A DNA stretch of 10,446 bases. It comes from Dehalococcoidales bacterium. GTDB taxonomy: Bacteria; Chloroflexota; Dehalococcoidia; Dehalococcoidales; ARS1013. The position numbers were made by a program, and so were the translations under genes. The notes below the pieces were generated by a model. The model was not told the origin of the DNA. It saw only the letters and a list, made by a program, of their open reading frames with translations, and ran no database searches. The DNA is taken from positions 1 to 10,446 of the forward strand of contig DAOVGW010000048.1 in NCBI GenBank assembly GCA_030672225.1, given 5' to 3'. Of this stretch, positions 1-5,622 are shown in pieces (the first letter of the stretch is position 1; the number at the start of each line of letters is the position of its first letter).

Positions 1-223
1 CTTTGTCAGGGTGCTAGATTTTCCGCCGCACACCAAGCACACCTGGGGCTCTAATCTGTGTCTTATTCACCCAACCATTGATAGGAGAACCGGCCGACTC
101 ATCGTCATCAGCTGCCTTGATAATCTACTTAAAGGCGCCGCCGGGCAGGCTGTCCAGAATATGAACCTGATGCTGGGTCTGCCGCAAACTACCGGTCTTG
201 AGGCTCTGGCGGTCTATCCATAG
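1..223 (+). CDS. argC: N-acetyl-gamma-glutamyl-phosphate reductase, C-terminal end (partial)
   Basis: Only the last 73 codons are in the window (frame begins at base 2; stop TAG at 221-223); the rest lies off the left edge. ArgC reduces N-acetylglutamyl phosphate to the semialdehyde with NADPH in arginine biosynthesis, in the cytosol. The tail shows the family's very conserved C-terminal block: PPHTKHTWGSN, then LIHPTIDRRTGRLIVIS, then DNLLKGAAGQAVQNMN and a closing LMLGLPQTTGLE segment before the stop. These are the regular ArgC end, so the gene appears intact on this side. The MFS transporter gene starts 7 bases after the stop, so the two could share a transcript. Identification is by motif recall and is strong for so short a piece. 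Confidence 0.93.
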   Translation, partial: FVRVLDFPPHTKHTWGSNLCLIHPTIDRRTGRLIVISCLDNLLKGAAGQAVQNMNLMLGLPQTTGLEALAVYP

Positions 224-230
224 AGTTGGG

Positions 231-1541
231 ATGAGAGAACTTACCAGCAACGCTGGCTTAAAAGCCAAGGGTTTTGGCCCGGCTGACTACGTCAAGGTCA
301 CCATCTTGGGCTTTTCTCTATCAGCCCTGTGGCAGAGCCTGCATACCATTATTTTACCAGCACGACTGCTGGACTTTGTTGCCGAATCACAGAAAAACAC
401 CTATCTTACGCTACTCAGTATACCTGGACAGCTCCTAGCGATGGTAGTCCAGCCGATAGCCGGCGCCATTAGTGACCGCTCCGGCTTTAGCTGGGGGCGC
501 CGGCGACCTTATATCTTAGTCGGCACTATGCTGGCTATCCTGTTTCTACCCGGCATAGGACTGGCTGGCAGCTTTGCTATCCTCTTTGCCACTTATTGCC
601 TGCTTCAGGTCAGCAGTAACACAGCACAGGGCCCATATCAAGGCTTTATTCCCGACCTGGTACCTGAGGGAAAGAGAGGGCGCGCCTCTGGGGTCAAAAC
701 CCTGCTTGAGATAATAGGCGGCGCCATTGCGGTACTGACTATAGGCATCTTTATGGACCGCTACTCCGCTGGCGAGGGAAGTGGGTGGCTGTGGCTAACT
801 TTGGGAATGCTGGGAACTGTATTACTCATAGTCATGGTGGCAACTGTAGTAGCGGTTAAGGAACGGCCCGGCGTCGGCGGCATCAAACTATCAGTGCTGC
901 CGACGCTATTACAAAGCTTCAAGATTGATTTAAGAGCCAACCGCGATTTTATCTGGTTTCTAGCTTCCCGCCTGCTTGTCTTTATGGCCTTTGCTACCAT
1001 ACAACAACGGGCTTTCTACTTCCTCAGGGATGTCATCGGCGTCGCCAACCCAGGCGCGGCAACGGGCACATTCGTGGCAATAGCTGTGGTTGGCATGCTG
1101 GCGACGGTCTACCCTGCCGGGCGATTATCAGACAGGATTGGACGCAAGCCGATTGCCACCTCGGCGGCACTTCTGGCCTCTATTGGAGTTTTAGTGATAA
1201 TCCTGTCCCAGAGCTATAGCTCAATACTGATTGCCGCCGGCATCATAGGGGTAGCCATGGGAGCCTTCTCCAGCACCAACTGGGCTTTAGCTACTGATTT
1301 AGTGGCCAAGGGGGAGGAGGCAAAATACCTGGGACTAGCCAATGTGGCCACTACCGGCGCTGCCGTTCTGGCACATCTCATCGGGCCGGTGATTGATTTC
1401 TTTAATGCCCAGAGTGCCGGGCTAGGCTATCAGGTTATGCTTGGGGCTTGTTTTGTCTATTTTATTGTCGGTGCCCTGTTGCTTTTGAAAATTAAGGGCC
1501 AGGTCAACCGAGGAAGTCCTGCACCACCCCCCAGCCCATAG
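231..1541 (+). CDS. MFS transporter, 436 aa
   Basis: Integral membrane transporter of the major facilitator superfamily; substrate unknown. I chose ATG 231; an upstream in-frame TTG at 198 would overlap argC by 26 bases and add 11 residues of unlikely sequence. Two copies of the MFS loop 2-3 motif are visible: GAISDRSGFSWGRRRP (about residues 78-93) and PAGRLSDRIGRKP (about 295-307), marking two six-helix halves, with a charged central loop around 208-240. The RRRPYI wording after the first motif resembles glycoside/sucrose-type (GPH-like) transporters, which is only a hint at sugar transport. The length is normal for 12 helices. The last residues are Pro-rich (GSPAPPPSP), encoded where the gene overlaps the convergent VTT gene by 38 bases. 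The ribosome binding site is weak (GTTGGG directly before ATG), possibly relying on coupling to argC. Confidence 0.88.
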   Translation: MRELTSNAGLKAKGFGPADYVKVTILGFSLSALWQSLHTIILPARLLDFVAESQKNTYLTLLSIPGQLLAMVVQPIAGAISDRSGFSWGRRRPYILVGTMLAILFLPGIGLAGSFAILFATYCLLQVSSNTAQGPYQGFIPDLVPEGKRGRASGVKTLLEIIGGAIAVLTIGIFMDRYSAGEGSGWLWLTLGMLGTVLLIVMVATVVAVKERPGVGGIKLSVLPTLLQSFKIDLRANRDFIWFLASRLLVFMAFATIQQRAFYFLRDVIGVANPGAATGTFVAIAVVGMLATVYPAGRLSDRIGRKPIATSAALLASIGVLVIILSQSYSSILIAAGIIGVAMGAFSSTNWALATDLVAKGEEAKYLGLANVATTGAAVLAHLIGPVIDFFNAQSAGLGYQVMLGACFVYFIVGALLLLKIKGQVNRGSPAPPPSP

Positions 1542-2103
1542 CGCCAGCCCAGGCAATACCTATGTAGAGGATGGTTCTGCCCAGCCAGCAGACAAGGATA
1601 AACTTCCAAAAGGGCAAACGAAGGATGCCGGCGGCGACACCAGCTAGGTCAAACGGAAAGAAGGGCACCAGAGAGAAAATGAAGATAGCCTTGGCTCCCC
1701 ACCTCCCTACCCAAGCCACCAACCTGGTATACAGCCGACTTCTTTGGGCAATGCCACGGCCACTATAGCCCACCATATAACCGGTTGTCTCTCCAATGGC
1801 TGCCCCCGCCCCGCCAGCCAGCCCCACCCCTACAATACCAATCAGCCCAGCATCTTGATAGAGGACAGCGGCCAGTGAGGCAAGTATGAGAGGCGACGGG
1901 ACAGGCAAGATAACAGTGGCATTGCCCAGAAGGCTTATAAGAAAGGCACCTAAATAGGCATACTCTTCTAGTCCGGCTATTTCCTCCCGGTAAAGGAAGA
2001 TACCAACCGTAATAGCTAGAGCCAAGAGCAGGACCGATAGCGGGACTATTTTATTCCTTAGTCGGCCTCTCTTTCTCTCGGCTGGTCTATCGTTACTAAC
2101 CAT
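1504..2103 (-). CDS. VTT/DedA-type (SNARE-associated) membrane protein, 199 aa
   Basis: Small integral membrane protein of the DedA/TVP38/TMEM64 (VTT) family, members of which are linked to lipid scrambling or undecaprenyl-phosphate/phospholipid translocation; this member's substrate is not known. After a basic N-terminus (RKRGRLRNK) there is a first TM segment (about 19-37), then a re-entrant-type block with LPVPSPLIL (about 66-74), a Gly/Ala-rich helix ending GETTGYMVGYSGRG (about 104-117), and the typical second half FSLVPFFPFDLAGVAAGILRL (143-163 in outline) followed by C-terminal helices. The Pro/Phe/Asp block fits the VTT consensus, though the Arg seen in E. coli DedA proteins after the proline motif is not evident. 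I preferred ATG 2103 over the 37-codon longer form, since the longer N-terminus would run into the tRNA-Glu promoter region and tRNA start. It converges on the MFS gene with overlapping 3' ends. Confidence 0.85.
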   Translation of the reverse strand: MVSNDRPAERKRGRLRNKIVPLSVLLLALAITVGIFLYREEIAGLEEYAYLGAFLISLLGNATVILPVPSPLILASLAAVLYQDAGLIGIVGVGLAGGAGAAIGETTGYMVGYSGRGIAQRSRLYTRLVAWVGRWGAKAIFIFSLVPFFPFDLAGVAAGILRLPFWKFILVCWLGRTILYIGIAWAGAMGWGVVQDFLG

Positions 2104-2167
2104 TCTTATCTGCCTTGACAAGTATTGTAGCACACCAAGTAGGAGAGGGGCTAAGCTCTCTACGCCA

Positions 2168-2196
2168 TTGTAAGCTGGCCCTATCTCTGCTATACT
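2168..2196 (+). promoter_or_regulatory. Sigma70-type promoter of tRNA-Glu
   Basis: TTGTAA at 2168-2173 and TATACT at 2191-2196 are separated by exactly 17 bases, with a TGC extension just before the -10 box. Initiation about 7 bases downstream would fall near 2203, a few bases before the mature tRNA 5' end at 2207. The position and spacing make this a convincing promoter by eye; no experimental evidence. Confidence 0.65.
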
Positions 2197-2206
2197 TATT
2201 TTCTGT

Positions 2207-2282
2207 GCCCCCATCGTCTAGAGGCCTAGGACACCGGCCTTTCAAGCCGGCAACAGCGATTCGAATTCGCTTGGGGGTACCA
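2207..2282 (+). tRNA. tRNA-Glu (anticodon TTC), CCA encoded
   Basis: Full cloverleaf. The acceptor stem is 2207-2213 with 2272-2278. The D-arm has the GTCTAGAGGCCTAGGAC pattern typical of tRNA-Glu. The anticodon stem CCGGC/GCCGG (2234-2238 with 2246-2250) closes loop CTTTCAA, giving anticodon TTC at 2241-2243. A 4-base variable region follows, then T-stem AGCGA/TCGCT around TTCGAAT (2255-2271). The discriminator is A2279 and CCA is encoded at 2280-2282. The first acceptor pair is G2207-T2278, a G-U wobble, rather than the usual G-C. All other stem pairs are Watson-Crick in the acceptor, anticodon and T stems. It is the only RNA gene recognised in the window and lies between divergent/tandem protein genes. 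Confidence 0.97.
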
Positions 2283-2294
2283 ATTACGACCTCG

Positions 2295-2322
2295 TTGACA
2301 AGATGCTATTCTTGTGTATACT
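2295..2322 (+). promoter_or_regulatory. Near-consensus sigma70 promoter before the zinc-ribbon/OB gene
   Basis: A perfect -35 box TTGACA (2295-2300), a 16-base spacer and TATACT (2317-2322) as -10. Expected start is about 2329, only about 10 bases before the ATG at 2340, leaving AGAGG as the ribosome binding core in a very short leader. It lies 12 bases after the tRNA CCA end, so the protein gene can be transcribed independently of tRNA-Glu. No terminator is visible between tRNA and this promoter. Confidence 0.7.
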
Positions 2323-2339
2323 TTGGGGAGAGGTGCTTA

Positions 2340-2966
2340 ATGGGAAAGTGCCCCAATTGTGGTCGGGCGACTGCAAGAACTGAGGACTGGGCCTGCCAAT
2401 GGTGTGGTTATCCCCTTTTGTCCAGGGCTTATAAAAAAATACCTAAGACCTTTAGGCAGCTGAAAGGAGAGGAACCGCATGAGCCGGAGTCTTCTGCAGG
2501 AGAGGAAACTGAAGTATCTCTTTTACCCAATCATGTCCCTCTAATACCAACACGTACGGCAGAGCCAGAGCCAATGCCAGAGCCTGAACAAGTGCTGGAG
2601 TCTAAGCCTGAGCAGGTACAGGAACCCGAGCCCGAGCCAATACCAGCCGCAAAAGAGACAACCGTTGAACAATTGATTTCAGCTTATGAAGTAGACGAGG
2701 CGGCGGCAGATGCAGAATTTGTGAATAAGATTCTTAAGCTAACAGGGGTAGTAACTAAAATAGAAGTCAATGACACTCTTGACGTTCACTATATTGTTCT
2801 AACTAGTGCTGAAAGTAAGGGACCACAGAGCGTCCGCTGCCTGTTTGATAAGAAATACGAGGCCCAGCTAAACCAGTTGACTAAAGAACAAACGGTGACG
2901 GTGCAAGGTAAATACAACGGCTCCATAATAGCCATGCGCATGAGAGATTGTGTGCTAGGCCGCTGA
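2340..2966 (+). CDS. Zinc-ribbon / Pro-Glu linker / OB-fold (tRNA_anti-like) protein, 208 aa
   Basis: Function unknown. Start ATG 2340 is set by the GGGGAGAGG ribosome binding sequence at 2325-2333 and by the promoter just upstream; an open frame extends back to 2115 but reads through the tRNA and is not coding. Three parts are visible. Residues 4-22 form a CPNC...CQWC zinc ribbon (C4, C7, C19, C22). Residues about 44-105 are a low-complexity acidic linker rich in Pro-Glu repeats (PEPEPMPEPE and similar). Residues about 108-206 read as an OB-fold like the tRNA_anti-like family: LKLTGVVTKIEV, VRCLFDKK, TVTVQGKYNG, then the closing MRDCVL. No signal peptide or TM segment is seen, so it is probably cytosolic. 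Nucleic acid or ligand binding by the OB-fold is an inference from the fold only. Confidence 0.85.
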   Translation: MGKCPNCGRATARTEDWACQWCGYPLLSRAYKKIPKTFRQLKGEEPHEPESSAGEETEVSLLPNHVPLIPTRTAEPEPMPEPEQVLESKPEQVQEPEPEPIPAAKETTVEQLISAYEVDEAAADAEFVNKILKLTGVVTKIEVNDTLDVHYIVLTSAESKGPQSVRCLFDKKYEAQLNQLTKEQTVTVQGKYNGSIIAMRMRDCVLGR

Positions 2967-3024
2967 AAACACCCCCAGCTACAATGCTACTCTCCCCAGT
3001 TTTTCCCTTTATTTTATAGCTAAC

Positions 3025-3052
3025 AAAATGGACTTCAACGTAGTCCTATTTT
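3025..3052. terminator. Candidate bidirectional terminator
   Basis: Between two convergent genes. AAAATGGACT (3025-3034) pairs with AGTCC-T-ATTTT (3042-3052) around a 7-base loop, with T3047 as a single bulge. The outer A/T part gives a T-rich 3' side on either strand, as expected of a hairpin serving the zinc-ribbon/OB gene from the left and the glutamine synthetase operon from the right. The GC core is only five pairs, so strength may be modest. Confidence 0.45.
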
Positions 3053-3094
3053 AAGGATATTTTCACTTTATGTATCAGATTAAATCCTGACCTG

Positions 3095-3131
3095 GGGCTA
3101 TAGAGCCAGTTGTAGAATACGGATATAGCCC
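3095..3131. repeat. 8-bp inverted repeat, 21-base loop
   Basis: GGGCTATA at 3095-3102 and TATAGCCC at 3124-3131 are perfect reverse complements, about 40 bases beyond the stop codon of the glutamine synthetase. No T-run follows on either strand, so it is not a classical terminator. It could be an RNA 3' hairpin, a protein site, or chance in A/T-rich sequence. Confidence 0.3.
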
Positions 3132-3171
3132 TGTAGTAGGCATGTTACATGGCGGCAAACTTCTTTTGCTA

Positions 3172-4671
3172 CTAACAATGAAGGTATTTATCAACTAACT
3201 TTTGTATCTCTTCTTCCTTGCCGTATAATCTCTCGCTCAGGTCCTTATCATTGTAGCTCATAAGCTTTTTCACTATTCCATCAATAACTATAGGAGAAAA
3301 GACACCGTCCCTCTGGTATATCTTACTATCCTTCAAAAAACTTTCAGCTGATTCCCAACACGAGTTAGGTAGCTGGGGCAGTTTTTCCTGAACCCCCTTG
3401 TGCTCAGAAGAAAAGATGTTTACATCCACATAGAGTTTATTAGCCAGTTCCAAAGCACCATCCATCTCCAACCCATGTCGAGCGGCTACAGCTAACCCGG
3501 CCAGCAGGAGATGGACGTTAGCCGAACCATCGGGACAGCGAAATTCCACCGTCTGGTTATCAATGATCCCAGGCGTTCCTTTGCTCTCCAGTGGATTAGC
3601 ATCTCCGGCCATATTATCTACATTCAGCCATCCCAAAGGAACTCTTACTAATACGGAGCGGTTTCTATCACCCCAGCATATATTGGTTGGCGCTTCCTGA
3701 TGGGGAACCAGCCTCAGATAAGAAGTAGGAACAGTATTACCAAAGGAAGTTAAAGAGGGGGCCAGAGCCAGATAGCCAGCAATAGCCTTTTTGGCTATAT
3801 CGCTTAACTGGTTTCCTTCAATCATCATATTTTTCCCGTCTTTAACCAATTTTGTATGAATGTGAAGGCCGCTGCCGGCATGTCCAGCTAAAATCTTGGG
3901 GGCGAAGGTGATCGTTACCCCATACTTATACCCAATCATCCTCAACATCCATTTGGCAATAACAATCTGGTCGGCAGCATCTTCAATAGGCACAGGAAGA
4001 AGCTCAATCTCATGCTGCTCCATCTCACGGCCTTCTTCACGAATATCACCTACTTCAGAGTGCCCATACTTTACCTTCCCTCCCGCCTGAGCAATAGCCC
4101 GTATAGCTTCACACCTCAGCCCTTCCCATTTAGAAAACGGGGCAGACTCATGGTAACTCCTCTGAGGCGTGGCCGGATAAAACTGCTGTCCCTCATAGAA
4201 AACGTAGTATTCCAGCTCCCCCATAGCCTCAAGAGTTAACCCGGTGCTCTTCTTCAATACCTCATGAGCTTTTCTAACAATATTCTCTGGAGAGCTTGGC
4301 AACCGAATCCCCTCGTTTGTATAGTAAGAGCAAAGTATATCTAATGTAGGAATGGGAGAGAACGGGTTCACATAGGCAGTTTTATAGCGGGGGATAACAT
4401 ATAGATCGCTTGAGGCCGCATCAATAGAGGGCAATAGACTGGAACCATCCACCCTTTCCCCTATTGATAGCAGACGGTCCAGCAGAGCTCTGCTTGTAAT
4501 CACAAAATTGAGGGTCTTCAACCTGCCATCCCCACCCATGTACCGGAAGTTCAACATCTCAATGTTTTTGGCCCAAATAAACTTGATAAGGTCTTGTTTG
4601 GTAAATTCCTCGGCCGGCTTTTCCAAGAACTGAACTACTTTGTTCATATTTATTCCCAGTGTATCTGTCAT
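3172..4671 (-). CDS. glnA: Glutamine synthetase family protein, divergent, 499 aa
   Basis: Expected reaction: glutamate + ammonia + ATP to glutamine, feeding the glutamate synthase genes upstream in the operon; a related gamma-glutamyl-amide ligase activity is possible. Visible family motifs: VDGSSL (about 74-79); GELEYYVF with metal-ligand glutamates E152 and E154; GHSEV (E206) and EQHEI (E221); GSGLHIH with H270; SYLRLVPHQEAP with R320 and E326; GDRNRSVLVRVP with R338 and R343; EFRCPDGSANVHL with E377 and R379. So the catalytic set looks complete. Oddities: about 7 extra residues between E206 and E221, and a longer stretch between R343 and E377, compared with E. coli GlnA as I remember it. 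The adenylylation Tyr (NLYDL region) appears as NIFSS, so AMP control is unlikely. ATG 4671 has a strong purine-rich site (G7 then AG) and starts 3 bases after the small ORF stop. Confidence 0.9.
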   Translation of the reverse strand: MTDTLGINMNKVVQFLEKPAEEFTKQDLIKFIWAKNIEMLNFRYMGGDGRLKTLNFVITSRALLDRLLSIGERVDGSSLLPSIDAASSDLYVIPRYKTAYVNPFSPIPTLDILCSYYTNEGIRLPSSPENIVRKAHEVLKKSTGLTLEAMGELEYYVFYEGQQFYPATPQRSYHESAPFSKWEGLRCEAIRAIAQAGGKVKYGHSEVGDIREEGREMEQHEIELLPVPIEDAADQIVIAKWMLRMIGYKYGVTITFAPKILAGHAGSGLHIHTKLVKDGKNMMIEGNQLSDIAKKAIAGYLALAPSLTSFGNTVPTSYLRLVPHQEAPTNICWGDRNRSVLVRVPLGWLNVDNMAGDANPLESKGTPGIIDNQTVEFRCPDGSANVHLLLAGLAVAARHGLEMDGALELANKLYVDVNIFSSEHKGVQEKLPQLPNSCWESAESFLKDSKIYQRDGVFSPIVIDGIVKKLMSYNDKDLSERLYGKEEEIQKLVDKYLHC

Positions 4672-4674
4672 GAC

Positions 4675-4809
4675 TCACTCCCCCCCTTTCAAATCGCCCG
4701 CGAGAGCTTCCAAAATCCTTTTGTTATTCTCCTCAATAACTTCCCCAACCACCCTGGCAATAGAATTTATCGGAGGTTCTTCCATTTGGTCTAAGCCAAT
4801 CTTCCGCAT
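4675..4809 (-). CDS. Small acidic protein, 44 aa, upstream of glutamine synthetase
   Basis: A short gene that length cut-offs would miss. ATG at 4807-4809 is preceded at 5 bases by GGGAGG in the sequence AAAGGGAGGTAAAG, a near-perfect Shine-Dalgarno. The 44 codons end in TGA (4675-4677). The protein begins MRKIGLDQMEEPPINSIARV, continues VVGEVIEENNKRILEAL, and ends in LKGGE. It is acidic, with a likely amphipathic helix over about residues 15-40, no Cys, no signal and no TM segment. I do not recognise a family. It lies between the GXGXG gene and the glutamine synthetase, in the same frame as the latter with just TGA and GTC between, so translation is probably coupled. A role as regulator or accessory subunit of the glutamine synthetase or glutamate synthase is inference from position only. 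It might alternatively be a leader ORF. Confidence 0.72.
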   Translation of the reverse strand: MRKIGLDQMEEPPINSIARVVGEVIEENNKRILEALAGDLKGGE

Positions 4810-4813
4810 CTTT

Positions 4814-4820
4814 ACCTCCC
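4814..4820 (-). promoter_or_regulatory. Strong ribosome binding site of the 44-aa ORF
   Basis: GGGAGGT read on the minus strand, four bases before the ATG at 4809. It is the best Shine-Dalgarno match in the operon and is the main reason to accept the short ORF as a gene, since no other start codon is served by it. Confidence 0.75.
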
Positions 4821-4825
4821 TTTCT

Positions 4826-4854
4826 TTTAGAAATAAATTGTTATCATCTGTCTA
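4826..4854 (-). promoter_or_regulatory. Candidate internal promoter for small ORF and glutamine synthetase
   Basis: On the minus strand TAGACA (4849-4854, overlapping the TAG stop of the GXGXG gene) and TCTAAA (4826-4831) are spaced by 17 bases. These match 5/6 and 4/6 of the sigma70 boxes. The start would fall just before the ribosome binding site, giving a short leader. It would allow the last two genes to be expressed apart from the rest of the operon. The match could be chance in A/T-rich sequence. Confidence 0.3.
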
Positions 4855-5622
4855 GTAGGCATAGAGCCGACCATAAGGGCGGAGCCAACGGGGGAAAAGC
4901 TTGGTAAATTTATGTCTAAGTATCTCCTCAGCATCGTAGTCAAAATGGGAAGCAAATTTACCAACAAGCTCCCTTAAAATCTGGTGGTCCTTTTCCCCTA
5001 GCTCGGCAGCACCTACTTCCTTACCCAATTGATAATCGCGAACATTTCCCCTGAGATAAATGACGCCGCCATGCATTCCGGTACCGATAAAATTGGCCTT
5101 GAGATACTCTCTTTTGCCCAGATTCAGACCCAGTAGAATCAGAATGCCGCCGGCCATGTACTCACCGAGGAAATCCTGAGCGCTGCCGCCGATAACCAGT
5201 ACCGGCTTCCTATCCTTATATTCCTTCATATGGATGCCGGCCCGATAGCCAACATCATCCCTGACAAAAATTTTACCCCCCCTAGCCGAGAGACCAATAA
5301 TATCGCCGGCATGACCGTGAACAATTATCTCGCCATCATTCATGGTATTACCGCAGCCATCCTGAGCATTGCCATAAACAATAATCCTGGGCCCGCTCAT
5401 AAAGGCACCCAGGTCGTTGCCGGGAACACCGAATATCTCAATATCAACTGGCCTGTCTAAGTCCGTGCCGATATATCTCTGCCCATAAACATTGCGGAGC
5501 TCAACCTTACCGACACCGTTGGCCACCAGCTCTTTGAGTTGGGCGTTAAGCTCCCGATAGAAAAGGCCGCTGGCATCTATTTTTACCACTTGACCCGTCC
5601 CTTTAGTGTTATTCTTTCCCAT
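4852..5622 (-). CDS. Glutamate synthase GXGXG (beta-helix) domain protein, GltB3-like, 256 aa
   Basis: Stand-alone version of the C-terminal right-handed beta-helix domain of large glutamate synthase subunits (COG0070 type), a structural part that holds the glutaminase and FMN domains together; cytosolic. Successive GXXXG-type turns are visible from about residue 65 to 192: GVPGNDLGAFMSGPRIIVYG, GNAQDGCGNTMNDGEIIVHG, GHAGDIIGLSARGGKIFVR, VGYRAG, IGGSAQDFLGEYMAGGILILLG, and GTGMHGGVIYLRG. The C-terminal 60 residues (LGEKDHQILRELVGKF onward) form a helical tail ending in RWLRPYGRLYAY. ATG 5620-5622 directly abuts the TAG stop of the FMN-domain gene, with GGAAG as ribosome binding sequence, so the two are probably translationally coupled. 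The same domain also occurs in N-methylglutamate synthase and formylmethanofuran dehydrogenase subunit C, but the neighbours favour the glutamate synthase type. Confidence 0.9.
   Translation of the reverse strand: MGKNNTKGTGQVVKIDASGLFYRELNAQLKELVANGVGKVELRNVYGQRYIGTDLDRPVDIEIFGVPGNDLGAFMSGPRIIVYGNAQDGCGNTMNDGEIIVHGHAGDIIGLSARGGKIFVRDDVGYRAGIHMKEYKDRKPVLVIGGSAQDFLGEYMAGGILILLGLNLGKREYLKANFIGTGMHGGVIYLRGNVRDYQLGKEVGAAELGEKDHQILRELVGKFASHFDYDAEEILRHKFTKLFPRWLRPYGRLYAY

Noticed and set aside
2115..2120. TTGACA on the plus strand as a second promoter for the tRNA region
   Set aside because: No acceptable -10 box occurs 16-18 bases downstream (AGTAGG at the expected place).
2104..2214. 37-codon N-terminal extension of the VTT protein on the minus strand
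   Set aside because: It covers the tRNA promoter and first tRNA bases and lacks family-like sequence; ATG 2103 gives a normal basic N-terminus before the first TM segment.
2115..2339. N-terminal extension of the zinc-ribbon/OB reading frame upstream of ATG 2340
   Set aside because: It reads straight through tRNA-Glu and its promoter; the ribosome binding site and promoter both point to ATG 2340.
2581..2645. Repetitive GAGCC/GAACC-rich stretch as a DNA repeat element
   Set aside because: It is explained by the Pro-Glu linker codons of the zinc-ribbon/OB protein and is not a separate repeat or CRISPR array.
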